DNA of 64,000 bases from Gordonia heveisoli (lineage in GTDB: Bacteria; Actinomycetota; Actinomycetes; Mycobacteriales; Mycobacteriaceae). The position numbers and the translations under genes were made by a program. Positions 17,706-26,515 of this stretch are shown here, piece by piece. The stretch spans positions 92,914 to 156,913 of the forward strand of contig NZ_JASXSH010000012.1 of assembly GCF_030315745.1 (NCBI RefSeq), written 5' to 3'. How positions within the stretch are numbered: position 1 is the stretch's first letter; every line of letters starts with the position of its first letter. The notes under the pieces were generated by a model that was not told where the DNA came from, did no database searches, and worked only from the letters and a program-made list of their open reading frames with translations.

Positions 17706-18106
17706 CGTGCGTAGCGCTGTTCGTCGATGAAGTCGCGAATGTTCTGCCGGTTCTCCGGGCAGTAGATGTCGACGATCAGCCGCATTCCCTCGAAGACGTT
17801 CTCCGGCAATATGACCGCGCGTGTGTAGAACGCTCCGCCGACGGCCAGCTCTGCTTTGAGGTAGCCGAGTTGCTCGGTGCTCGACGTCGCCTCACAGACA
17901 TTGCCACCGTCGTCACCGAGCACTTTGGCGACCTCTTCGGCCGACGCCGGTGTCGCGAGTCCATTCGCCTGGAACGCCCCGATCAACTGGTTCGCTTTGG
18001 CGACCGCCTCGGCGTTGTCGCGGTGGTAGTCGTATGTCACCAGCATGACGACGAGCAGTACTAGCAGCACACCTCCGACTGTCCAGTAGATCACCTTGTG
18101 GCTCAT
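17702..18106 (-). CDS. Unknown small single-span membrane protein
   Basis: 134 residues. One N-terminal membrane helix (about 6-24) is followed by a 110-residue domain predicted to face outward, with two cysteines (C71, C116) that could form a disulfide and a C-terminal IVDIYCPENRQNIRDFI segment. I do not recognise a family. It overlaps the genes on both sides by 4 bases (permease upstream, MFS downstream), so it is translated in fixed ratio with two transporters and may be an accessory subunit of one of them. Confidence 0.75.
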   Translation of the reverse strand: MSHKVIYWTVGGVLLVLLVVMLVTYDYHRDNAEAVAKANQLIGAFQANGLATPASAEEVAKVLGDDGGNVCEATSSTEQLGYLKAELAVGGAFYTRAVILPENVFEGMRLIVDIYCPENRQNIRDFIDEQRYAR

Positions 18107-19587
18107 GCTGTTTCCTCCGAGACGTGGTCGTCAGCGATCTTCCAGCTGGCTTTTCGTAACGTGATCAGCAGCCACGGGATGATCAGGCCGAGGATCGCGA
18201 TACCGCCGCCGACGATCCCGACGAACAGCCAGGGACTACCGTCTCCGAACTGTGATGGGGGTACGAAACTGATCGCGATGGCGGCGAGCGATGCGATGAA
18301 CCCGACCGCACACAGCAGCGGCAGCGCGGGTGCACGGTAGCCGCGCGGATGATCCGGTGCGATCTTGCGGAGGCGGTAGGCCGCGATGAACAGCCACAGG
18401 TAGACCAGCAGATACACCGATGTGGTGATGGTCATGAAGATCCAGTATGCGTTGGAGACCGCAGGCACGAGCGCGAAGAGCAGGGCCAGTAGCGTGGTGA
18501 CCCAGCCCTGGACTACCAGGATGTTCTGCTGTACACCAACCTTGTTGGTCTTCTGGAAGTACGGCGGAAGGTATCCGCCGTCCTTCGCGACGAGCAGCAG
18601 GCTACGTGACGGCCCCGACAACCAGGTCATGAAGCCTGCCAGCGAGGCAATCACGATGGCCAGGCCGATGATGGGCACCAGCCACTGCATCCCGAAGTGG
18701 GCGAAGACCACCTCGATCGCCTGCATGACGCCCGCCGTCAGGCTGATCTGGTCCGACGGCACCACCCACGAGATCGCCAACGGCGGCAGGATCAGGATCA
18801 CCAGCACCAGCAGCACTGCGACGAACATCGCGCGCGGGAACTGCTTGGCGGGATCCTTCAACTCGTTGACATGGACGGCGTTCATCTCCATACCCGAGTA
18901 GGCGCCGAAGTTGCTGACGATGAGGACAATGCTGGCGATTCCCGTCCAGGCCGGCAGGATATGACCACCGTCCATCGGAGCCGCCGACGGATTGCCCTGC
19001 AGGAGATAAACAATACCGAGAATGACCAGAAGTGCGCCGGGGATGAGGGTCCCGATCAGCACACCACTCGACGCGAGTTTCGCAATCACCCCGATACCGC
19101 CGCGCAGCGCCAGGAGTACACCTGACCAGTAGACGACGATGATGACGACCGCGGTGAACACACCACTGGACGCCAACGACGGATTGATGACGTAGGCCAG
19201 GGTGCTGGCCACGAATGAAAGTAGTGTCGGGTAGTAGAAGATGGTCATCGCGAACTGATGCCATGCGGCCGCGAATCCCATATTCGGCGAAATTCCTTCT
19301 GTGACCCACCGATACACACCACCGGACCACCCCGAGGCCAGTTCGGCGGACACCAGAGCCGTGGGAACGAGGAAGACGATCGCGGGCAGCACATAGAGGA
19401 ATACGCAGGCCAGGCCGTAGACGGCCATCGTCGGCGCCGGGCGCAGACTGGCGACCGACGAAACCGTCATCAGCGACAGCGCGGTCCAGGTGATGTAACT
19501 CGCCGCCGGGTGTTTGGCCAGCGTCTGCGCGGCCGCGCCAGGTTGTTTGATGCCGGGTGACGGTTCGGCACTGGGTGTTTCGGCCAT
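18103..19587 (-). CDS. APC superfamily amino-acid permease/antiporter
   Basis: 494 residues with about 12 membrane helices. SLMTVSSVASLRPAP in helix 1, PTALVSAELASGWSGGVYRW and the SNFGAYSGMEMNAVHVNELKD segment fit the glutamate:GABA antiporter-like branch of the APC superfamily (GadC/YjeM type). It imports or exchanges amino acids at the cytoplasmic membrane. ATG 19587 is chosen because GAGGAG lies 6 bases upstream; ATG 19593 would leave no spacing. It is the first gene of the permease-small protein-MFS-dipeptidase operon. Confidence 0.87.
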   Translation of the reverse strand: MAETPSAEPSPGIKQPGAAAQTLAKHPAASYITWTALSLMTVSSVASLRPAPTMAVYGLACVFLYVLPAIVFLVPTALVSAELASGWSGGVYRWVTEGISPNMGFAAAWHQFAMTIFYYPTLLSFVASTLAYVINPSLASSGVFTAVVIIVVYWSGVLLALRGGIGVIAKLASSGVLIGTLIPGALLVILGIVYLLQGNPSAAPMDGGHILPAWTGIASIVLIVSNFGAYSGMEMNAVHVNELKDPAKQFPRAMFVAVLLVLVILILPPLAISWVVPSDQISLTAGVMQAIEVVFAHFGMQWLVPIIGLAIVIASLAGFMTWLSGPSRSLLLVAKDGGYLPPYFQKTNKVGVQQNILVVQGWVTTLLALLFALVPAVSNAYWIFMTITTSVYLLVYLWLFIAAYRLRKIAPDHPRGYRAPALPLLCAVGFIASLAAIAISFVPPSQFGDGSPWLFVGIVGGGIAILGLIIPWLLITLRKASWKIADDHVSEETA

Positions 19588-19792
19588 GCGCATCTCCTCA
19601 TCGTCACGGCCGCCACCAACACCCTCGGTGGCGCGGGTGTCCGACGGTCGGCTCCGGTCGACGTTGGGTAGCATCGCATCCGTCGGGGTACGGACACATC
19701 ACCCGCTCGGGGTGATCTTGCCCGACGACGCTCCGGACAGCCATCGCGGCGAGAACAGGCCCGATGCACCTGCGTTGGCGCGGCAACCGGTC

Positions 19793-19798
19793 TATCGT
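19793..19798 (+). promoter_or_regulatory. -10 box TATCGT, leaderless promoter
   Basis: TATCGT ends 6 bases before GTG 19805 and favours that codon over GTG 19802. Confidence 0.45.
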
Positions 19799-19804
19799 GC
19801 GGTG

Positions 19805-20833
19805 GTGTCCACCAATTCGTCACCGCCACTGCTCATGTGGCGGTGGCTACCCGCCGGGGCGGCCCTGGTTGCCGCGCTGCCGGCGATCGTGGCGGCCGGC
19901 GTCGTCGATGTCGGCGCCGGCGCAGCCCTCGGTATCGGCATGATTCCGGCGCTGGTCGTCGGTATCCCGGCACAGCGCCGGAAGCGGATCGTGATATTGG
20001 TCGCCGCGCTGGTGCTCGGGGTTCCGATCCTGGTCGGCGCCTCGGTGTCACCCTGGCCGCTGACCGCGCTCGCCACCCTTCTTCTGCTGCCCCCGCTGGC
20101 GGTGTTCATCACCGGCCGCGCACGCGCACAACGACTCTCAACCCTCCTGGTGGTACTGGCACCGGCGTTGATCGGCGTCGGTCTCAGCCTGGACGGTTTC
20201 ACCTCCGGGCTACGTGTCACCGCTCTGTTCATCGCCGGTTCCATCGTCACCTTCGCCGTCGCCATCGCCCTCCCGCCCGCGTGGCTCGCCGCCCCCGCTC
20301 CCCGCGCCGACCCACCGACACCCACGATGGCCTATGCCTGTCTGGTGGGACTTGTCGGTGCGATCACCGCGGGCATCGGATACGCGCTCGACTTCGACCA
20401 TGTCGGATGGGCGTGCGCCGCCGCCCTGCTCGTGATGAGACCGCAGGCACGACTGCAGGAATGGCGTACCGCCGGGCGTTTCTGCTCGGTGTGTTTCGGT
20501 GCGGTGAGCGCGGGCATCTTGATCGAATTCGATTGTCCACCATGGGGTATAGCCGTAGCCATCGGCCTGGCACTAACACTCGCCGCAGGCACCAGGGGCA
20601 GCCGCTGGTACATCCTGCCGACTTTCACCACCTTCCTGGTCATCACGCTGATCAGTTACCCAGATGCCGAGACCGCCGCCGGCCGGGTCGCCGAACGTGT
20701 CGGGGAGACCGTCCTCGGCCTGGTGGTCGCCACCGTGGTCGGATTCGGGGTACCCGCCCTCGGCCGTCGATGGAGACGGCATCGAAGCTCACCCGAGGAG
20801 GGTGGTGCGGTCGCGACCCCGTCCGGTCCATAG
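19805..20833 (+). CDS. FUSC-type integral membrane protein
   Basis: 342 residues with two sets of closely spaced membrane helices (about 5 then 4-5), separated by a short Pro-rich loop (PAPRADPPTPT near 165). WACAAALLVMRPQARLQEWRTAGR and the preceding helix resemble the second half of fusaric-acid-resistance (FUSC) and ArAE family proteins, thought to export aromatic acids. The end is short and basic with no cytoplasmic domain, so the protein is smaller than full FUSC transporters. It diverges from the permease operon. The function is inferred by likeness only. Confidence 0.65.
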   Translation: MSTNSSPPLLMWRWLPAGAALVAALPAIVAAGVVDVGAGAALGIGMIPALVVGIPAQRRKRIVILVAALVLGVPILVGASVSPWPLTALATLLLLPPLAVFITGRARAQRLSTLLVVLAPALIGVGLSLDGFTSGLRVTALFIAGSIVTFAVAIALPPAWLAAPAPRADPPTPTMAYACLVGLVGAITAGIGYALDFDHVGWACAAALLVMRPQARLQEWRTAGRFCSVCFGAVSAGILIEFDCPPWGIAVAIGLALTLAAGTRGSRWYILPTFTTFLVITLISYPDAETAAGRVAERVGETVLGLVVATVVGFGVPALGRRWRRHRSSPEEGGAVATPSGP

Positions 20834-20864
20834 TTACATTCGACGACAACCTCAGGCGGCTGCG

Positions 20865-21077
20865 ATGAACGAACCCTGCGAGTACGAATTCATTGTGGAC
20901 GGCGCGGTTTCCGATCGAGTGCTGTTGCTGTTCCCGGAATTGACTGCGCGGGTCGACGTCCGGCATTCGTCGACGAGACTGACCGGAGAACTCACCGACA
21001 TCGCCGCGGCACGCGGGGTCATCGCACGCATCGAGAGCCTCGGCCTGACACTGCTCTCGTTCCGGCGTTACCCCTGA
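20865..21077 (+). CDS. Small conserved hypothetical protein (70 aa)
   Basis: 70 residues, acidic at the start (MNEPCEYEFIVDG), with EYEFIVDGAVSD, FPEL, LTGELTDIAAARGVIARI and a LGLTLLSFRR end. This pattern is shared, as far as I recall, by many short actinobacterial proteins of unknown function. It begins 31 bases after the FUSC-type gene and ends 15 bases before the 3' end of the convergent LuxR-type regulator. No function can be assigned. Confidence 0.6.
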   Translation: MNEPCEYEFIVDGAVSDRVLLLFPELTARVDVRHSSTRLTGELTDIAAARGVIARIESLGLTLLSFRRYP

Positions 21078-21092
21078 CGACCGCCCACCATC

Positions 21093-23684
21093 TCAGATCA
21101 GGCCGGCCGAGCGCGCAGCGGTGACCGCGTCTCGCCGGGTCCCCACCCCGAGTTTTCGATAGACGCTGCGGCAGTGCGTCTTCACCGTGTTCACCGACAC
21201 CGCGAGCATCGCCGCGATCTCGTCGACAGTCCGGCCCGACGGCAGGAACTCCAGGACACGCATCTCCGACGGAGTCAGATGAGCCGCGTCGGGGACCTGA
21301 TGCATGCGCACGACGCCCAGCACATGGGTGGCGAAGTCGTCGAGGTGACCGAAGGTCCCGATATCCCGGGCAAGTGCGTCGGCGATCACGGCGCCCGCTT
21401 CCACGTATTGCGCGACCATCCGGTTGGGTGCGGCGACGATCAGGGATTCACGCAAACCACGGTGTGTGCCGTGCACGTCGTCGCAGTGAGCGGACACATA
21501 CGCGTGCAATACCCAGGCGGTGACGGCGGTTTCGACGTAGGCGCCATCGAGTTTCGGGAGCACCGGGGCCAGGGTGGTTCTGGCCGCGTCGAATCGGCCG
21601 TGCGCGCACTGTTCGATGGCCGTCGCGATCACCGTCTCGGGTGTGCGTCCGAAACTCGCCTCGGCACGGCCGACCAGAGATTTGATCCACTCCTCGTGCC
21701 CGACCACGGCGGCCATATTCGCGACTCGTGGTAGCAACACCATGGCCGGCAACGGATATCGCTCGGTCCGCAGCATCTCGGTCAGTGCCACCCTGGCCTG
21801 ATCGGCGATCTCGAATCGTCGATCCGAATCCCGGAACTGCGCGACGAGCAGCACCAGCGCCGCGCCGGGGCCGGTTGCCCAGACAGCGTGCCCGGCCCAC
21901 GACACCACTGACGGCGTCGTCTCGGTCAACGGCGGGTCGTAGGGCTCGCCGAGCAAATACTGTGCATTGGCGACCATGGCGGTGCAGCGGATGACCAGTC
22001 GGTCGGCCGACCAGCCGGCCTCCCGTGCTTCGGCAATCGTTTGTTGCGCACGCTCGCGCATCACCGCGACCCGGCCGCGGTGACCGGCGACGACGGCCTG
22101 CAACGCCTGTGTGCGCAGCCGCTGCAGCATCAGCCCCCACGCCCGGCTCACGGCCATCGCCTCCGTCAGCAACCCTTCGGCATCGGTGCGGTGCCCCAGC
22201 AGCGAATGGAGTTCGGCGAGTGCCAACAACGAAAGAACCCTGATTTCCGGCATCAGATCGATCGGAGGTGACGTCAGCGCGCCGATCAGGCCGACCGGAT
22301 CGTCGCCGACCCGACGCCGCAGCGCAACATCGGCGCGCAGCACCTGGCCGAGATACCGTTCGACTTCCGAATCCGTCTGATCCGAGCGGGCCACCTGCTC
22401 GAGATGGATCTGGGCGGTGTCGAAGTCGGAGTGTTCCACCGCCACCATGGCCCGGAGCAGGATTACCGCCGAGGCTCCGGGCAGCAACCGACACGCATCC
22501 TCCAGCAATGGCATGAGCCGGTCGGTCCGGCCCGCGACCACCAGCCGCACCCCGCCGGCCAGAAGGACGTCGCGCAGGAGATCACGGTCGCGCAGCGCCA
22601 GCGCGAGCAGCAGCACATCGTCGTCGCGCCGCTGCGCCAGCGACCATCCGACGGCCTCCCGCAGGACGTCGTCCTCTGTTCGTGCCCCCTCCCGCCGAAG
22701 CTCAGCGCGCAGATGTGCGCGGATCACCCCCGGGTAGGTCCGGTAACCGGGGCCGGGTGCATCCGCAACCGGGACCAAGGGAAAGCCACGCTCGGCGAGT
22801 CGCGCCAGACTCGTAGGTGCCGTAGGACCGCACAGTTCGGTGGCGAGCTTGTCGTCGAATCGTGGCAGCGCGGCGGTCAGGCACACCACCGTCCGCAGTT
22901 CGGCGGGCAACTCGGCGATGAGATCGCCGACCACCAGATCGGCGATCGGTCGCGGTGACCACTCGATCTCGTCGAGCACCGACGACGCCGCGCGCCCGTC
23001 CGCCAACCGCGCGGCCACCGACTGCACCAGCGAGATCCAGCCGGAGGTGAGCTCGCGTATCCGCACGGCCTCGGTCGTGGTCACCTTGATCCCCTCGGAC
23101 ACAAGTGATTCCGCTATCTCGACACTGGTCATCGCGAGATCCTGCTCGCCGATGCGGACAAATCGCCCCTGCCGGGCATAGGCTTCCCAGGCCAGCGGCG
23201 GATCGAATCGGCCACAGAGGATGATGCCGACACCCGCGGGTAGACCGTCGAGCAGATCTCGCAGCTCGGCGATCGCCACCGGATCGGTGATCGTCTCGGC
23301 ATCGTCGGCGATCACGACGACGCGTACCGCAGACTGCCCGAGCCGCAGGCGAACCCAGCTCTCGTCACCTCCGGAGTTTGGGACGATCGACCCACTGTTG
23401 TTGCCGCCGTACACCTCCGGCACGTCCGGTGCCGAGGACAACAACCGGATGCGCATCCGACGCCACATCTCGGCGATGCCGGTCCGTACGTCCCAGCGCA
23501 CGACGACTGTCGACGCGTCGACCGCGTCTTGCCAACGGCGCACCACCATCGACTTGCCGGTACCGGCGGGGGCGCTGATCAGAACGATCGAACCGACGCC
23601 CCCACGACCCGAAATCGCCTCGCCGAGCATCGTGTTCACTCGGGTGCGATGGGCGTCGACCCGGCGCGATCCAGCGCCGATCAT
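21093..23684 (-). CDS. LuxR family ATP-dependent regulator (MalT/LAL type)
   Basis: 863 residues. An N-terminal STAND-type ATPase has Walker A SAPAGTGKS at about residues 37-45 and VVVIADDAE as a Walker B. A long helical, TPR-like middle follows, then a C-terminal LuxR helix-turn-helix: LTPSEMRVLEFLPSGRTV, then DEIAAMLAVSVNTVKTHCRS. Such proteins bind an inducer and ATP, oligomerise and activate transcription. ATG 23684 has AGGTG 5 bases upstream; GTG 23705 is an alternative. Targets are not evident, but the DUF2252 gene 27 bases upstream, on the same strand, is probably in its transcript. Confidence 0.88.
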   Translation of the reverse strand: MIGAGSRRVDAHRTRVNTMLGEAISGRGGVGSIVLISAPAGTGKSMVVRRWQDAVDASTVVVRWDVRTGIAEMWRRMRIRLLSSAPDVPEVYGGNNSGSIVPNSGGDESWVRLRLGQSAVRVVVIADDAETITDPVAIAELRDLLDGLPAGVGIILCGRFDPPLAWEAYARQGRFVRIGEQDLAMTSVEIAESLVSEGIKVTTTEAVRIRELTSGWISLVQSVAARLADGRAASSVLDEIEWSPRPIADLVVGDLIAELPAELRTVVCLTAALPRFDDKLATELCGPTAPTSLARLAERGFPLVPVADAPGPGYRTYPGVIRAHLRAELRREGARTEDDVLREAVGWSLAQRRDDDVLLLALALRDRDLLRDVLLAGGVRLVVAGRTDRLMPLLEDACRLLPGASAVILLRAMVAVEHSDFDTAQIHLEQVARSDQTDSEVERYLGQVLRADVALRRRVGDDPVGLIGALTSPPIDLMPEIRVLSLLALAELHSLLGHRTDAEGLLTEAMAVSRAWGLMLQRLRTQALQAVVAGHRGRVAVMRERAQQTIAEAREAGWSADRLVIRCTAMVANAQYLLGEPYDPPLTETTPSVVSWAGHAVWATGPGAALVLLVAQFRDSDRRFEIADQARVALTEMLRTERYPLPAMVLLPRVANMAAVVGHEEWIKSLVGRAEASFGRTPETVIATAIEQCAHGRFDAARTTLAPVLPKLDGAYVETAVTAWVLHAYVSAHCDDVHGTHRGLRESLIVAAPNRMVAQYVEAGAVIADALARDIGTFGHLDDFATHVLGVVRMHQVPDAAHLTPSEMRVLEFLPSGRTVDEIAAMLAVSVNTVKTHCRSVYRKLGVGTRRDAVTAARSAGLI

Positions 23685-23711
23685 CGCGCACCTACTTCGG
23701 CACACCGGCTT

Positions 23712-25070
23712 CTACCCGCCGGCACCGAGGTCGTTGACCTCCATCGTGCCTGCGTCGATCGCGGCGAGCATCGCCGCGTGGTCCTTCTCGTTGAGATCCG
23801 CATAGGCAACCGAGAACTCCGCTATCGCATCGGCGAACCCCTTGAGACTACCCAGAAACTCGGCGATCTGCGCTCTACTCGCGGTACGCGCATGCGCCAT
23901 CGCCAACGTCTGCCCGCACAGTCGCGCATAGAGTTTCATGCTTTCTGGCTCGAGTGCCTCGATGACCACCGACCCCTTACCGTCGCGAAGCTGACGAACG
24001 TAGAAGTCGCGTCGCTCACCGTTCTCGTCGGTGCCGCCGGTCCAGCCGAGGAAGATGTCGCTGGACGCCTGCAACAGCCGCTGGCCGTCGACCACGCGCT
24101 GCCCCTCATGTGCATATCCGCTGACCGGGACGAAATCCGCGAGCACCGAGCGTTGTGCCTCTTTGACCTGCAGAAACAGCGGGTCGTCAATGCTCTGGCC
24201 GACCAGCAGGACGATCCACGCACGCGTCCCGACGCTGCCCACACCGACGACCTTGCGGGCCATCTCGACGACGGTGTACTGATCGAGCAGGTTTCGGATG
24301 TGCCCAGATACCGCGTCTCGATAGTTGCGCAGACGCTCATCCACCCGATCGGCGACCACCTGCGCGTCGTGTTCCGGATACAGTTCGGTGAGCGGGACGA
24401 GTAGCGGTGGGTCACTGAGGATTCGAAGTCGGCCGTCGGCGTCGACCTCACACAGTTTGCCGACCGCCTGCGCACTGTCGCGGTGCCGCGCCTTACGCAA
24501 TGCCTTCTGGGTCCGCTCGTTGACCGCGGTGTCCAGCCGATTTCCGATCGTGGTCACAATGTCGTCGACATCCACGCGCGCGTACCAGCATTCGAGTGTG
24601 GTGCGGGACATGCTGGCACGCATGACCTTGCGGTAGGCCTTGGCAACCTCCTTGGCGTACCGCCGATTGATGTCGTCGTCGAATCCGTTATTTCGCCCGG
24701 CGACGACGAAACTCGCCGCCAGCCGCTTGATGTCCCACTCGAAGGGGCCGACGAACGTCTCGTCAAAATCATTGAGGTCGAAAACCATTCGCCGCTCCGG
24801 CGTATAGAACAGACCCAGATTGCTCAGGTGCGCATCACCACACAGTTGCGTCATGATCCCCGAGTTGGGCGTCGTGGCGAGATCGGCGGCCATCACGCCT
24901 GCCGCCCCCCGATAGAAGGTGAACGGGGTGGCGGCCATGCGCGCGTTGCGAACGGGCACCAGTTCGGCGACCCGGCGCATGGCTGCGGCGTCGAGGATGC
25001 TCAGCGGATCGGTGCGTTCCGCCGGAGTCGGGCAGGCGGCGATATCGAGGACGGAAATGGTGGCGGACAT
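23712..25070 (-). CDS. DUF2252 protein (kinase-fold, unknown substrate)
   Basis: 452 residues of the DUF2252 family, distantly related to aminoglycoside-phosphotransferase/protein-kinase folds. FTFYRGAAGVMAADL, then LCGDAHLSNLG (catalytic-loop-like H-x-x-N), then VFDLNDFDET (metal-binding D-x-D region) appear in that order, and the later VGVGSVGTRAWIVLL is also conserved. No substrate is known. ATG 25070 has AAGGAG 5 bases upstream, which rules out longer starts to 25208. It lies upstream of and probably co-transcribed with the LuxR-type regulator. Confidence 0.83.
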   Translation of the reverse strand: MSATISVLDIAACPTPAERTDPLSILDAAAMRRVAELVPVRNARMAATPFTFYRGAAGVMAADLATTPNSGIMTQLCGDAHLSNLGLFYTPERRMVFDLNDFDETFVGPFEWDIKRLAASFVVAGRNNGFDDDINRRYAKEVAKAYRKVMRASMSRTTLECWYARVDVDDIVTTIGNRLDTAVNERTQKALRKARHRDSAQAVGKLCEVDADGRLRILSDPPLLVPLTELYPEHDAQVVADRVDERLRNYRDAVSGHIRNLLDQYTVVEMARKVVGVGSVGTRAWIVLLVGQSIDDPLFLQVKEAQRSVLADFVPVSGYAHEGQRVVDGQRLLQASSDIFLGWTGGTDENGERRDFYVRQLRDGKGSVVIEALEPESMKLYARLCGQTLAMAHARTASRAQIAEFLGSLKGFADAIAEFSVAYADLNEKDHAAMLAAIDAGTMEVNDLGAGG

Positions 25071-25280
25071 GGCATCTCCTTGCCAGAAACGGGCAAATCC
25101 GACTAACAATCCTGCGGAGGACGGCCCAACCGGTTCGGACGCCCAGACGCGACCCGGACCGGCAACAGAGTCAGGTGAATCCTCACCAGAGGGATTGTCC
25201 CAGCACACGCGCGGTTCGGCAGCCAGATCGGCGATGAGCCCCAGCTGTGACCTGCTTCACGGTCGGATCTCGGCAGACGG

Positions 25281-25286
25281 TACGGT
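25281..25286 (+). promoter_or_regulatory. -10 box TACGGT, leaderless promoter
   Basis: TACGGT ends 6 bases before GTG 25293. The nearer GTG at 25287 touches the box and so is less likely to be the start. Confidence 0.45.
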
Positions 25287-25292
25287 GTGACC

Positions 25293-25859
25293 GTGAATAT
25301 CTGGGGAGCCTCGGTGGGGTGGGGCCTGATCGCTGCCGCGATCGCAGTGGTCGCCTTCGTTCGCTATCGCGAACGCGAGAGCGTGACGCTCACCCGCCAG
25401 ACGGAATTGGCCACAAAGCTACGCGAACTGGCCGGCGACGACGATGTGCGGCTCGCCGCGGTCGACGAGTTCGAGACCACGATCTACCAGCGACTGTTCT
25501 TCGCGTCGGTGGTCGCGCCGTGGATTCGCAGCGCCGCCTGGTCGCTCCTGGCGACGGTGCTGTCCGGATCCGGGGCGATCGCGCTCGGCCCCCTCGACGG
25601 AACCTTCGCCAACAGCCTCTACGTCGTCGCCATCGTCGCCACGGTGCTGTTCGGTCTGGCCACGCTGGCCTTCGTCGGGCTGGCCGCCTTCCACACCGCG
25701 ACGACGCCCCGGGTGTCCTTCACCGACTCCTACGCCGACTACGACGAGCCAGAGCCCGCCCCGGCCCGAACTGCCATACCCACGCGGGCGACCTCTGCCG
25801 CTGACAAGAAGGCGACCGACAAGAAGCCAGCTGACAAGAAGGTGCCCGCCGAGGATTGA
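25293..25859 (+). CDS. Unknown membrane protein with Lys-rich repetitive tail
   Basis: 188 residues. A membrane helix at the N-terminus (about 6-22), a polar helix around 30-60, and two membrane helices (about 80-100 and 110-135) are followed by a Pro/Thr-rich stretch. The end has a repeated Asp-Lys-Lys pattern (ADKKATDKKPADKK). I do not recognise a family. The start is set by the -10 box; GTG 25287 would add two residues. A bidirectional terminator follows. Confidence 0.7.
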   Translation: MNIWGASVGWGLIAAAIAVVAFVRYRERESVTLTRQTELATKLRELAGDDDVRLAAVDEFETTIYQRLFFASVVAPWIRSAAWSLLATVLSGSGAIALGPLDGTFANSLYVVAIVATVLFGLATLAFVGLAAFHTATTPRVSFTDSYADYDEPEPAPARTAIPTRATSAADKKATDKKPADKKVPAED

Positions 25860-25886
25860 GTCCCGGCGCCGAGAAGCAAAACGAAC

Positions 25887-25922
25887 GGGGTGTGTCCCGC
25901 CGACCACGGCGGAACACACCCC
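25887..25922. terminator. Bidirectional hairpin terminator
   Basis: GGGGTGTGT and GCCG arms pair with CGGC and ACACACCCC around ACCA, between convergent genes; TTTCG follows. Confidence 0.7.
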
Positions 25923-25945
25923 TTTCGCATGGTGGAGTGCGGGCG

Positions 25946-26377
25946 TCAGACCCGGACGGTCACCGTCTGGTCGATGTTGCCGCGAGTCGCCTTCGAATAC
26001 GGGCAGAAGGCGTGCGCCGCATCGGCGAGTTCCTTGCCCTTGGCCTCGTCGACGCCCGGGATGTAGACCTCGATCGCCGCGGTCAGCCCGAAGCCGCCGT
26101 CGGCGGAGTCCTTGCCGATGCCGATCGTGACGGTGACGGTGGACTCGTCGGGCACCGGCGATCCAGCGTTCTTCGAGGTCGCCCGCAGCGCACCGAGGAA
26201 GCACGCCGCATAACCGGCCGAAAACAGCTCCTCCGGGTTACTGCCGTCACCGCTACCGCCCAGTTCCTTCGGCGGCCGCAGCTCCAGGTCGATCCGGCCG
26301 GTGTCGGACACGACCTCGCCGTCGCGTCCACCGCCGGCCGCCTTCGACGAAATCGTGTATGCCACGTCAATTGCCAT
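25946..26377 (-). CDS. ohr: Organic hydroperoxide resistance protein (Ohr)
   Basis: A 143-residue OsmC/Ohr protein. The catalytic cysteine pair is C59 (NPEELFSAGYAACFLGAL) and C125 (AHAFCPYSKATRGN), and R18 and E50 are placed as in Ohr peroxidases. It reduces fatty-acid and other organic hydroperoxides with lipoyl or thiol donors in the cytoplasm. ATG 26377 has a near-perfect AAGGAGGAAT ribosome site. No OhrR-type regulator gene is beside it. Confidence 0.92.
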   Translation of the reverse strand: MAIDVAYTISSKAAGGGRDGEVVSDTGRIDLELRPPKELGGSGDGSNPEELFSAGYAACFLGALRATSKNAGSPVPDESTVTVTIGIGKDSADGGFGLTAAIEVYIPGVDEAKGKELADAAHAFCPYSKATRGNIDQTVTVRV

Positions 26378-26515
26378 GAGTGCGAATTCCTCCTTATCGG
26401 GTCCGCCGGGACGACGAACCTCATCTTGCGAAACCGTCCTACTGTCGGCGAAACTACCGGCCCATCAACAGCTGTCAATCAACAACAGTCCAGGCGCAGG
26501 CCAGTATTCCTGTTC

